From assembly GCA_029964075.1 (NCBI GenBank), contig CM057136.1:3906001-3970000 (forward strand): a stretch of DNA of 64,000 nucleotides, read 5' to 3'. Positions 47,652 through 61,100 of this stretch are shown here, one piece after another. Position numbers and translations under genes: made by a program. The notes beneath the pieces were generated by a model that worked only from the letters and a program-made list of their open reading frames with translations, was not told where the DNA came from and made no database searches. Position 1 is the first letter of the stretch. Each line of letters begins with the position of its first letter. The stretch is from Patiria pectinifera (lineage: Eukaryota > Echinodermata > Asteroidea > Valvatida > Asterinidae).

Positions 47652-50600
47652 GAACGGCTGTACTATACGGAGGATAAAATGCAAGACTAGTCCCTGTTGA
47701 ACAGAAGCACAAACCTCCAAGATGACTTCAAGTGCAAACAATCTATGTCTCACAGCGTGTTTTTCCCAGCCCAAAGTGCCCTATACAATACACAACACGC
47801 AAACAATTTAAACAGGTTCACAAAAATTATTTTTACAAGGTAAAGTACATCTAAATAACCAGAAGGAAAAGTACGTATAATTGCACGCAAAATATCACCA
47901 TATGGATGTCATTATTAACTGCACGTCATGAATCATCAGTAATGACTTCCTTTTTTTGCATTGAACCCGACAGCGGGTTTAAATTACAATGCAGTTGGTG
48001 CAAATTACGTTCATTTGCCTGGACTATATTTCAACCATTCGAACAACAGCAGTGTGATGGTTTGTGCTTCTTGAATAACCTGAGGATGAAGACAGTTTTT
48101 TTTGAGAGAGAAATAGGAGTGATAACTCTTCGAAACTGTCTTCAAAGTACGTCAAAGTGGAAAGTCAGTTTCGATGTTACGTTATCAACCGAAAATAAAG
48201 GATGACATCACAATGGCATAATTGTGTATATATATAATGTATAAGACATAAAAAAAAGAGAGACTGATATTTCAAATGAAGGTTTAAGAGAATTCACAAC
48301 TGTATGTCGTTCCAAATTTCATTGATTTTCATCTTCACACATGAGCTCAAAAGATTGTGATGTCTTCAAGGTATATGGTTACTTTAATATCTGAAGCTTA
48401 GTGGGTGGATTTGTTTATGTACGATGTTTGTGAATTTAGTCAGCCAAATGTACTTATACGCCAAAATTGTCTTGGGCCATGCCTGGGACTTCGATTCCCA
48501 ATGTAAAGTCTCATGAAAATGTACATGTACATCGCTTAATACATTTAAATTTATAATATAACCTATGAAACACTACGAATGTAATGTCAACCATTTGACA
48601 AAATGATAAGCTGGTACAGCCACTAAGCATGCACACACAAATACATTTGCAAGATGGGCCTAGAGAAAACAGTTTTACAAGGTTAAACAATCTATGTACA
48701 AACCTTGGAGATATAATGTACATGCAATTATGAACGATACAGAACTTACATGTGTTAGTAGCTACTGCATGCTAAAACTGCTGCTAGATCGTGAATCGTT
48801 TAAGTCTCGGTAACAGAATGAAACCAACCCTACTCATTCAACCGGTTTAAATAGCAAGCAACAGCATACGGTGTAAGTACTAAGTGTAATCCGCCGGCCC
48901 GCATAATGGACAGGATATACTAATTAATCATTCGAAATTAATCTCCAGTCTGCATTCAGAGACTATTTTAGTGCAATTAGGTCAAGTACCTAACGTCATC
49001 ATGTGGGAACTTTCGACCGTCTCCGGCGGATGTAGACTCCACTCAAATCTGATTTGAAAACATTTACTTTGTAGTCAGTGAAAACATACTTCCTGTAGGT
49101 ATTAAGCAGTTTCGAGAAATCTGCTTTCAACGCACAACGCTTTAAAATGACTCTGACGCCACAAAACTGACCGTTTTATTCAAAGTATAACGACCATCGT
49201 ATTTCTCTAATCTGTTTGGTTGTGTCATTATATTTCATTTCTTCTCCCTTTTTACGCAAGCAAAACAATATTAAGCTTAACTACCTGATTGCAAGGTTTG
49301 TTGGGCTAGAATCCATAAGAAGTAAAAACAACTAGACATTCAACAGAAATTGTATTCCTCATAACCCACGTGAAGTTTATCCGAACTGTTAACCACAAAC
49401 CAACTTGCCTTTAATGGACACCAGTGTATTACATTATGTGCACACTGGATGAGATGTATGATCAGCCTGCAGCCAGACCTTATGCGACAGAAAGCTACCC
49501 ATATCAATATCGTCAGTCCTGCGCTGACCATATTTCAATGATAACCATACCTATGACATTAAACGTGCATCATGACATTTTGTAAATCATGTCAGTCGCT
49601 TTGCTACGGAAATGCGAGGATGGGCATTAGTGTTATCTTGGTTTTTTTTTTTAAGTGATGAGATCACGTGATCTTCATCCCTGGCCTCCTCCGCAGTGGA
49701 TAGTACTGGCCTTCAGCGAGTCTCAATGCGAATTGTTTAAAATAAAATGCAATGCAGTATATGATATGTTGATCGGTGCTGAGCTTTTCTGCTGTTCTGT
49801 CTCGTGTACAATCTGAACATTTTATTCACTAAACTGTTAGGCGTTGAATCAATTGCTGCTTGCATATGCGATGTACAATGGGAATAGTAGGTTTATGGAC
49901 CATATATTTCGTCTCTGGGGTCGCTCGATGATCATATAAAATCCTTAATTAATCCAAAACAAATTCAGCAAGTGTAGAATTGAGTGTTTTTGAATCAAAA
50001 TAGAGACCTATATTGAACCGAGATCCCTAGTCAGGGCTCTAAAATGGCTTGAATTCGAACCGCACATGAAACCAAAGTTTCGAAAACACTTGTAACTTTT
50101 CGTTGAGACACCACCACTATATACCACAAGATATAACCGCTTAAGACCCTGAATACTTTTTTGTTCAACAATGATTGTCTCGTTCCATTTTCACTTCAAA
50201 AGTCTGCATATTATTTACGTGACGGTGGTGACCATGTCCCAATGCAAGCCATAGTCGTGATGACGGTGTTGAATCAGCCACGCAGGCCAAGGCTGGTCGC
50301 TAAAAAAACATAATTAGAACCGAAGAAAAAGCCCGCCAAAAAGCTCGCTCATGCGAAAAACGTGTTCAGATAGCGAACCGGATGTCGAGTCGGTGGTTTA
50401 GTCTCACTTTCGCCACCACACAGTGCAGATATTTTAGCATAGTAATTAATGAAGTGTGTACTAAGATCAGCATAGAGATTGATTCAAGGTATGATCAGCT
50501 AGATTCCAGCCGAGTTCAGAGGTTAACTCGATTCTTCCATGTTTAATGAACCAAAGGCGAGCTAGAAAACAAAGAGTGTTTTTACTTTTCGTTTAGTTTC

Positions 50601-51281
50601 GACCAACTTCTTAATACTTCGTACTTTTATGATCATTTGTGTGATAATTGATCAAGATATCAATAATTCGTGATCATGTACTTGAATTTTGACATACACA
50701 CTGAATCACATTGCTACTAGTAAAAGAAATCAAATTGTGTACAAAAGTCGGGGACTGAAATTTAAAACAACTTGATACTTTATCTTATGTGTGCATGATG
50801 ACTCTTGTAGAATTTAGAAATTTCCAATGGTGAAATTATTTCAAACCGGAAATTCCGATCCTATATCGAATGCATCGGAATTGAGTAATCGATAGTCCTG
50901 ATGTTCGACAGTCCTGACTCAAAGATAAGGGGTGGGTGTGACGTAAAAACATTTATACAACTCGACTGAAATATTATGTTGATTCAAGATCTCAAGTGTG
51001 GTAATATAAGCTGGGAATTTTGTAAAACACCGGGCCGTGATATCCGCTGTGATAGGCAAAGGGCCCGGGGGGAATACAGCACGAGGTACCAGTGTGCCAC
51101 GATGAATATTTCACATGATTTGTAGGTTTCCCCCACGGGGGGCCAAACTATAGAAGATATGTATTAGATATCATCTGAGTCATTAGGTATTCTCATATCA
51201 CCCTCTAGACGATGGATTCTGACACCATATCCTGTGGTACGAAGCGGTGTCCGCGATGGTAACACTCTTTGTGACATAATA
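47652..51281. other. intergenic, no gene recognised
   Basis: No coding region, RNA gene or strong repeat identified. The 99-codon plus frame at 47.9-48.2 kb and smaller ones have no recognisable content. Confidence 0.35.
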
Positions 51282-51790
51282 TTAAAGGGGCTATGACATG
51301 AATTTTTCTGAGGAACATACTTTGTGCAACTTTCTACTGCTTTTTAATATACGAAAACTATTTAGCATCCCTTTTTGGTTAATCTTATTCAAAAGTGCAC
51401 TTCTTTAAACGTTTAAAATTGCCCAAGCTTTTCCGGACAACAGAGGGCGCTGTTGCTGTGATGTCATTTCAGGAAGACAGTGTTCAGTTTCGGGATTTTC
51501 TGTTCAAATTGTGAATCCAAAAATTTGCTTATATTGAAAACATTTGTGAGAAAAGTTTGCTCATTGGCTTACTGCCATGTACTGACACAACACGAATCAC
51601 CAAAGAAAGGAAAATTTATGACAGCAAAATATCCAAAAATTCTGGCAACTTTCGGTGCTGAAATAGCTGTAAGATTGAGGTTTCTGCCTAAAATGACATC
51701 ACACTTTTGCTCATGAATATGTAAATTTGCATTATCTTAAATTTGACACAAAGGTGTATTTTCAAGGATTGCAATACATGGGCCCTTTGA
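51282..51790. mobile_element. element with short imperfect inverted ends
   Basis: Begins TTAAAGGGGCTATGACATG and ends CAATACATGGGCCCTTTGA, whose inverse TCAAAGGGCCCATGTATTG matches with several changes. About 510 bp, non-coding. I know similar AAAGGGGCYATG termini as common ends of invertebrate MITE-like repeats, so this is a tentative call. Confidence 0.4.
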
Positions 51791-54559
51791 AGCGTATTCG
51801 TTCTACAAGAAATTAAATGGGGCGTGGGTACTGTTTCGTCCTTGGGGCTACATTTTAAAGGTATGATTCACAAACCCATACCTTAATAGGACATCAAAGG
51901 ACCGAATCGTGAAAGTTCGAAGTGTCAAGTTGTGAAATTTTTAAGAGAGAAAACAAGAGGTGTTTGGCATTATGCACAGCTTCTCAATACAACTACTAAT
52001 CCATAATACGATCTTAAAATATCATCAATTCATTTCTCAAGACATCTGGGAACATCATATATCATAAACACTTTACAAACCCATTCGTAGTTTTCACCTC
52101 AGGATATTTCTCTGCCAGTATCATTAATGTGTTTTGGACAAATCTTTGAAAAATATCAATATTGGGCAATTCTTTACATATTCTGCTCATATTTTGATAT
52201 AATGATCAACAATACAACCTTAAATATAAACACGATTCGAGCAAATACTCTTCGCCGAAAAGTGACGCAGCCGGTCGATCTGACGTTCGTCTTGAAAATC
52301 AATCAAATTGGTTCAATAGTAGAAACAGTACGTGAAAAAAAAACGACCCACAAATACAACATTGGCTTTTCCATATCACATTTAGGGCATCAAAACAGAT
52401 CAATGTCCCCGGCAAACAAAACACCCGTCAAAGCAACTACATTGCTCCACGGAGAATTATCGGACAAATTCATGATGCGATTGAACACATTCACCAAAGG
52501 GAGAATTTTCGTTAAACATCACAAGTCAACAGAGTTTTCTAGGGGGAAACATTCAAATATGCAGCATGAGTGTGAATAACATGGATTTTGATGGACATTA
52601 TTAACGCTTCGTGAAATGTCACTGAATGTTACCACTTCCTTCAGACACGACTATGTTACTCTTGTCGCTGATATAAACGTCAACATAATCAACATTTTTG
52701 TTAAGGAACTAAAGGAACATGCAATCAACTATCTACAGACGTCCTACGTTGGGCAATCAGGCCAATAATGACCCAGTTTCCGGACAGATGTCGCGTGCTT
52801 CACATCCCCACTTTTTTTGTTGCTGTCACACTCTGCTCCGACACTTTCCACCTCGTTCCGACACCCTCTCTCAGGACTGACGGACGTGACACTTCCGGCC
52901 CTGCCACTTTACCCCCTTCAAGAAAAGACCGAAGATTTCACAGCGGAGGGGCAGGTTGGCATCGCAGTGGCATTCTCACTTTCAGGAGGATCAAGATTTT
53001 GTTTTAAAGATCAAAGGGTGATGGGTGGATGAGCGCATACGGCTTTGTACTGACCTGCTATGGGTCGACGTATCACACGCTGGGTCGCCAGAATGTCAAC
53101 TGTTTGCGTTATTCTGTAGTCTTTAAAACGTCACTTTCAGCAAGTTTTAAGGCTACGAGGAGGTGGCAAGTGGTTACTTTTTTAAATAGATCATATCAAT
53201 CAAACAGATTGTCTCCACAGGGGGGGGGGGGCTTCAACATATTAAAGATTAAACAACCTAGCTGTTATTGGGGAATTCCCTATTGACTTTACAGTGAATT
53301 GACAGTGCGCTTGTTTTTCACAAACTCATAAAATGATACAATTACGTAGCAACTGTTTTTGTTCAATTTCAGAATTTCTTTCAGAAAGAAATGCGGTCAG
53401 ACAAGAAAGATGGAATTCGGGACTCTTATACTCAAAGAACACCTTAAACAGTTAAATGTATTTGTGTAAATGACACTTAGGGAGACACGTTTTGCTAAAA
53501 AGTTGTACCTTATAGGAGACAAGGTAGACTAGGCAGACATTTGAATATCTCGCTAATATTTCAAGTCCTATTTGTACGCATAACTTAATGTCGCAAATAG
53601 CCTAAATCGCTTCCTCGTGAAGCAAAACCCAAATTCACAAAGTTTGGTGAGGATAGGTTAAGTTTAAGCTAGGGTTAGGGGTCATTAAAGTCAAGATTGC
53701 TTTGTGCACAAGTATATGGGAATGTCTCCCTTAGGTACAATTTACCATACTGTTTATACTTCATGCTCAAATTATACCTAAATGTAAACGCAAATTACAG
53801 TCAGACTGCACTTAAGACCATCACGAGATTTTAATTCCGTACTTCAGAAAAATATACTTGTAGGGCAGTCTTATTTAAATAAGGCCTTTGCCAGCGATAT
53901 TAATGAAAGGGATGTGTCGAGAAGGATGAACGAGTCAACTAAGATCGCAGGAAGATTAGCCATGGCCTTGGGCTGCTATTAAACCAGATATATATCTCTG
54001 ACGGATTAGCTTGAAAAGGTCTGGTTCTCGTCTGCACTTAACCAGCCTCCAAAATGGACAGACACAAATGCAAGCTGACGAACTGGAGAGGCGCTTGCGG
54101 AGAAAAGTGTCTGTGTTTGCATCTTTATGATATAAAACGAAAACAATCCCCCAAACAGCCCGCTCTCATCGTGTGTATACAACCACTAATACCATGCAAT
54201 CATAACTATATTATACCACAATCGTTTAGATTTGTACTTTTAACTTGTACAAAAGCAAACATCACTGGATTAAAGCTGTAGACTAAACACTACAGATGAC
54301 GGTTTTTGTTATTGCAGTCAGTTTTCTAGACAACGCAACGTCGACGGATGTCGGACCGAGTGAGGCGCTGCGTGAATTAACGAGGGGAGAAATAACCTGC
54401 AAGGCTTCCAATTTTCAAGGCACTGGAGGACTTCTAGAGAGGGTACTGTCAAACTTAATTTACTATTGGCAACGGAAATGGAATTCTTTTTTTCTTCTCC
54501 TAAATTGTTACACAAGTTAGAAAGTTACTGCATTGAACCGCAGGGTAAACTCACCTACC
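51791..54559. other. intergenic; one unassigned 150-codon frame
   Basis: The plus-strand frame 52127-52579 starts MCFGQIFEKYQYW and is 150 codons, the second longest in the window after one of 161 codons at 42.0-42.5 kb. It has no recognisable domain, and its A/T-rich codons match the surroundings, so chance is likely. A G12 tract lies at 53220-53231. Confidence 0.35.
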
Positions 54560-54811
54560 TCAAAAAAGACGCCTGATCCTTGCGCTTCAGATAACACATC
54601 CCAGATCTCAAATTTCCCGTTACGAAATGACACCAACCTGAGCTGCCGCAACGGAAGGCCGTATCCGTGAGTTGAAGATGAATTGTCCACAGAGGCAAAA
54701 ACTCGCGTTTCATAATTGTATCTGCCTGAAGTATTTGAGTCGAGCGTCCGTGAGCTGCAGATAAAATGTCTACGGATGCAAAATCTACGTGTCAGTGTGG
54801 TCAACGTGTAA
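54560..54811 (-). other. coding-like minus-strand segment, possible exon of an unknown gene
   Basis: After a TTCTCAG acceptor-like site near 54812 a minus-strand frame runs through TRVFASVDNSSSTHGYG, LPLRQLRLVSFRNGKFEIWD and SGVFFE, then meets a good donor GAG|GTAGGTGAG at about 54559. Two stretches about 85 bp apart (TCCGTGAGYTGMAGAT) are internal duplicates. I recognise no family. No flanking exon can be joined. Confidence 0.25.
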
Positions 54812-57800
54812 ACTGAGAACATTCACGCTTTGGCGCGTAAAGCCAGAGACAAGTAATAGGGAGCTGCCATCACGTGTTATCACGTAAACTGCTGAACAAA
54901 ATATCGGACCACCTTATACGATTGCGCGTAGACTAAAGGCAGTTGGGGCCTTACCGTATTGTGTTTCTATAACTCATAAAGTCAGATGGCGCTTGTATAT
55001 CATTCAGTGATGATTCAAAGGATGGTCGCACATCAAAAAAATGCGTCTGTACTAATAATTTGTAAATGGTGCAAATGTACCTTTAAGGTATTTTGGTTAT
55101 CCTCAGTAAAGGTGAAAACTTTACCGTTCGTATACAAGTTTGGTGATTAAAGTTGTGGTTCTACCATCTTCTTGATTAAAACGGCAACTCAAAACTTCCA
55201 TTATCATGTTAAGCAATGATGTGTTTGTTAGCAAGCAAAGCCTGGTACAAAACAAATCGCCTTATTCGTAGAATTCGATGAAATTGAATCACAGGTGTTT
55301 TCGACATGAATGTTCGAGGCAGCTTTGTACCACTGCTGGGGTTCATTCCGATAGCCGTACTATAGGAAAAAGAGATTTGACACGGGGATTGGACGATAAT
55401 GGCCACCGCCCACTCAGGATAAATACACACGAAATGTAATAACTAAATCCATTCCAGAAGTATGTGCTGATGTTGTGATCTTTATCTAAGCCAAAGACGA
55501 AGTAGTAAAGTACAAGTAAATGCTGCAGGAATTGTCTTTAAAAAAAACAGGGCTCCTTAAAAAGGTACTCCTTGATCAGCAGAAATAGCTCTACACGCAG
55601 AGATTTAAATTATAATGTCTGTGTTTTTTAATCTTGAACTTGAGAAGGTTAATTCGACGTTTCCAAACATGGTTATGGTACTGATGCCCGACCTTCTGGC
55701 ATCCGGGACTCAAAGGCATGGCTCGACGTCATGTGAGTCGTGTCAATCCATGCCGAATATGAAATAATCCAGGCAGAGACACAATGTCTGGGACTGAATT
55801 TGTCCGACCCCGTGCATGATCATGCCAACAGGATCTCTTCATGGGCTAAGAAACAAACCACATCAAATTCATTCAGTGTTTTCAGTTTTACTCCAATTCA
55901 CCGGTGACCGTCTCAGATTTGTGGCATTTCATCTTGGCCGTATAACATTCCTCGACTCGTACTTCTTTGAGCAAGAGAAAGACGTGGGGCTAATCAAATG
56001 TAATTAAGGAGAAAGCGTCTGCTCTCGTGGGGAGTAATGCGATCTGCCAGAACGCATCGCCGGCACGTAGTCCCATCCACGTATCGGGAATAGTCGACGT
56101 CATTGAAGGAGATTGAGAGAAACATGAACTCCGACTACAGCAGTTGCTGTTACTGAATTCAACACAAACAAAACATAGATATTCCTGGACCAGGCGAATG
56201 CTTTGGAGTAGATTGTCAGTAATACTCAAACGGAATAAACAGTACTGCGTCTCTACTTAGATCCCGTAACATTGGATATAATGCTACAAATGTACATAAG
56301 ATCGAAAAAGTTATAACATAGGTATTCAATTAACAGAAATCTTCACATGAACCTCGAACATTAGTGTTAAAAATGATTAATCTTATCGCTTTTAAGTTTT
56401 CTTGTTAGGGAAATAGCCACCCTCGATCTATAGTGGCTTTTCCTTCTTCACCCACCTTTGTTGAGAAAACTGAATGATGCACACATCTTGCACAACACAC
56501 AGCCACACCCATTCCCCCTGTTATTTCTACCATGTATGCAGTGTGTATAGTTTAAGTGTACATATCCACCCTCATCTTAATAATTGTGACGAAACTAACT
56601 GTGGGTTTGGCAGTAATATACAACCATCCAAAAGCTAATAAGCACTAGGGCGCAGCGTGCTGGTCAACCACACTAAGACTTGGCCCATTTCTGCTTGTGC
56701 TATTCCTTCTATAAACAGCGAGGATAGTGACAAGTCAGAAGATGACAGAGAGGAACAGATGACATAGTGTGAGGCATGTCGATTATAACATGCGCCTCTT
56801 CGATCCTTCAATGTGTCTTAAACAGTCCGACAAGATGTGTGTCTGAACGTTGTCAGGAGAAGCACCAAGGTATGATGTTGTGAAGTACTTACAAGCTGAA
56901 GTACCCCTTTAATAAATTAAAATCTGGCATACAGGAACTTTTCTCGATTGCACATTCCTCAGGTGAGCCTTACTGCCCATACAGCCTACAGTCTTGAGTC
57001 TCTATTGTACCCGTGTCAACGCTGTCAATCACGAACCTCGACGTGGCTCCATTCTAATCGAAGGACTCGTGAGGCCAGTCTACTCGCGGGACCATGTATC
57101 TATCGAATTAGCAAGCAGGCGCGTATTCTCCACATCCCCCTCGGCAGAAAGCCCGGCTCGACATCTCTCAAACCCCGATGGAAATGAGGAGCAACAGAGC
57201 TGCCGCCTGCACTGATAGGTATTTTTTGATCATTTTGTTTTACTCTGGCAAAAAAAATGGGGGAAATGAATATTCCGGTCAAATCTGATATCTCATTCGT
57301 GGTGAGACATGAAAGTGGCGGGTCAAAAACGCCAAATCCTTCAGGCCGATACAGCCCAATCAATTCCATATCAGTTTCGCGATATATCCAATTGACTCCA
57401 CTTTGCAGGAGCTTTTTGCCTCAACTCTCGAGCCCAAAATGCCGACAAGACTCGTGATGCCGGCAAAGAAATTGATATTCTTCGTCCAAGCGAGTGGAAA
57501 ACGTTTGGTAAAGTAGGTTATTAGGTTAAATGCGGAAAGGCAGGGAGCAGAAATCTCTCGAATTTAGTGCAGGATTCGCAGGCTTTCCTATAATCAAAAA
57601 GGTTCGAACTTTCATTATTTTTAACGCGCGGCATTTCGCCACAAAGCTAAGCCATGCATGTATTGTGGGTATTTTTTTTGGTCTGGTGAATTTAATGTCG
57701 AACAGATTTTATTCTTATTGATTTCGGGTTGTGGCATCCCGAGACAAATATTACTTTTTTTAAATTAAAAATAGGTTTCAAATGAGACATTGGACAAAGA

Positions 57801-57916
57801 ATATTTGCCAAAAATCGGTAACACATTTATCTTCAATTTAAATTATAAACGGAAGAGTCAAACTCCATATGTCAAAAGCTTAACCTCGATTCATTCTGCA
57901 TAACATTAACTATGCG
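54812..57916. other. intergenic, no gene recognised
   Basis: A/T-rich. Overlapping frames near 57.0-57.4 kb on both strands cancel each other as evidence. Confidence 0.35.
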
Positions 57917-58183
57917 TACACTCAAAATGTCCCCGGTCAGATTCCGGGTAAAATGGCACTTTCTGGAAAAAATGACACTTTTCCTGGTCAAAATGACATT
58001 TTCCGGTTAAGTGACACTTTTCCAGGTCAAAATGACATTTTTCCGGGTCAATAGGACATTTTTTTGGTTTCAAAATGACCTGAAAAAGGAGTCAAAGAAG
58101 TGTCGTATTGACCCGCAAAAGTGTCAAGTCACTTTTGGATACGGATTCCGGGTCAAATCTGACGCAGGACTTTGTACGGTGCA
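57917..58183. mobile_element. MITE-like element with internal CCGGGT/AAAATGACA repeats (copy 3)
   Basis: Left TACACTCAAAATGTCCCCGG, right (inverted) TGCACCGTACAAAGTCC. Inside are five or more direct units of CCGGGTCAAAATGACATTTT type, then inverted units GACCCGCAAAAGTGTCA, and GATTCCGGGT near both ends. Same architecture as the 14.5 and 35.97 kb copies. Confidence 0.7.
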
Positions 58184-61100
58184 TGAAATTCACAACAAAA
58201 ATAGGTTTTTACCAAATTGAGAGCAGAGGAAATTGTGTGATTGTTTTCGTTTAGAAACTTGTTCTTCAATCATTTGTTTTGTGGGATTGCAGGAAGAATT
58301 CATTAAATGGACAATTACTAACCTCATCTCATCTTTCTCATGCTTAAGTATTTATCCACCTTTATATTCATTGTGCTTCTGTTACAAGGAACTCTCTGTT
58401 TGCATTGTATGACATGTTTTCTGTCCAAAAAGAAACGCTCTGATAGATTTCAATTTTTTTCACAACTCCTTTCAAGAATTGTTTTCTAGTGGTGAGTGTC
58501 CTTCTAGCATTGCAATGGGCGAAATGCTGGAAAATGAAAAACCTCTCGTCCAAAAGATCAAGATTAAAAAATGAAGCTTTACTGTCCAGTGCAAAATGCC
58601 TTTTGGGGACACTGAGTGGATGTGGCAATCATGGTGGTCCAGCGGTGTACATTTGCAATCGACCTTTGGGAAAACAAGTTTATACCAGAGGCAAATTAAT
58701 TCTTGACTATTTGGCTTACTGATTTGTCCTGGCTGTAGGCTTCCGAGATTAGATCTTACTGTATCGCCAGAATCAAACACTTGCATACAAAACAAAATAC
58801 TACACTAGGTGTCTGGTAGGGCAAGTTTACTGTGCTGCTGCACAACATGCATGCATGAATCTAAATTCACAGTGTCACTAACCAACGATTTCAAATCCAG
58901 GCACCTGCAATTCACACTGATAAGAGACTTGTTAAAACCTTTTTTTTTACAGTTCTGCACCGACTTATTCTGTGACCTGAGGTTCAATTTTCCACACCGA
59001 CGCAAGACAACACACATTAAATCTCCTCAATAAATTCCAATTTTCGAATGGCTACATAACACTTTTCATTTACGCCACAATAGTCTAGACCATTTAACAA
59101 CGCTAAAATAGCACACACAAATCAGAGTTCAAATTAAGAACAACAGAGGGCGCTCTACGATGCACCGATAGACGTCACACACTTTATAAAGATCAGTTCA
59201 TGCAACAAATAATTGACTCCACGTAGAATTGTTACTTGCAATACTAAAATGTCACTCAGATGTTTGTACACAATGAAAACTGGAATACTTCCGTCTTTTA
59301 GTCACTCTAATTTCCCCGTCCACTTCAGCTTAATAAGGAGAAGGAAGATTGACCACTGCAATCAAAATGTGTGAGATAACTGACCATTTTCTTGTTGCTA
59401 AAACAAAAGCGCAGCTGCACCGAGGTCACTCTCACTTCATTCTACCGAGAAGTGCCCCTGCAAGCAAGGCTAGCTTACCCTAACCACCTGCTTCTAGTCA
59501 CATTATGGAATATGATTCCGCCGACCTTGCTTCAAGTATCTTCAGAGCTCGGTCCTCATCAAATTATTTTGGAGTCGACTGCTATGTGTGTATATTGGAA
59601 AAGAGTGTCGAGGAATAAGTGAAAACCAACGGTGCTCTTTCTATTCTCTTCCTTATGCAAAACTAAATTCTAAATATGAATTTCTGCTGTATTTTTTTAA
59701 AAGTCCTTATAGCTTAATGAAACATAATTTAAATACACACTATGGATAAGTGCGCCTCGTTCCGAACTCATTTCGTGGAGCAAGGTTTGATTAGTGCGCA
59801 TGCGTAGTGAGGCTGATTGCACATTGAGAACGTGTTTTGCCACCGTCATTCACTTTGGTGGTTCTTTGACCCCAAACGTACAGATAGAAGCAAAGAGAAA
59901 CAATAACTTCCTCGTGATTACAATTCGTCAGAGAGACGAAAACCTTTTTGCAAGAAAGTATTGATAGCCTTAAGACTAGCATATTGTCTTAATTATAGTA
60001 CCTCCCTTCCAAGAAAAGAAAATCTCAGTACATTGCTAATATCGTAAAATATTGTAAATTGTAAAGTAAAAAGGAGCTGTGAAACAAACTCTTTTCAACG
60101 AGTTCCTGCCCAGCGGAATATCCTGTAATGTGGCATCACAATGTACGGTAATGCCGACCGCTCCTGATTAATAAACCTGTGGAATGAATGAAATGCAAAT
60201 GAAGCGAGCTATTAAATGAGGCAAAGGAAGCACGCCCTCTATCAACAACCAACACTACGACACAATGGAGTCTCGTGAGCTTTATGCCCCTCCCAGCCCA
60301 CCCCCCCCCCTCCCCACCCCAAAGAAAAAAAAAACCTAACTCTGAAATCCTTGTTGGTTTACTCAACTACAAGGCAAATTCTAGGACAGGCTGTCCTTAA
60401 GGAGCATCTTCGCAGTCGGATGTAGGGAGACATGATATGTAAGTCCAAAGTTTTGTCTCTATACTTATTTCATTTGGGTACCGGTGTCATATGAAAATCG
60501 GACTCGTATGAAAATCGGACTCTTTTTCCCTTTTATTGGTTAAACCCTCTCACGTGACCGGTCCCTCTCCTAATTATCTATGCATGAGCATGCGCAATAC
60601 CACCAAGGAGTCCGTATTTCATAAAACCTAAATTCATGCTACAACGGTACCATACGGTCAACTGTTCTCCAGGAAATACAAGAATAAAAAGGAGCCAAGC
60701 TGTAGAATATATTTATTACACGGATCCTTTACTGGAAGCTTTGACTGCTTATGTGTTTTGATCGAGAGGTTAAGCCCTAAATGATAGTTTGTGCAGGTGT
60801 TTTTGAATATAATGGCTGTAGGGCTATTGAGCACAGTGACTCACATGTCAGTGTGTGCTGTAGACATGCCGCCATTTGTAAGGAATATGTCATTAGCTTA
60901 TAAGACGTCATGCAGTATAAAAAAAAAAGTACATGGCTGTACTTGGCACATGCATAATTTTATGTATTTTTTTTAATGTGATTAACTTGTAACCTAACCT
61001 TCCCGTCACCAAAAAAAGTTGTTAACATGTCATCTTAGAGGATGAAGCTTGCTCCAGCCCGAATGAGGTATATACAGATAGGTTAACATCGAATGGAGCT

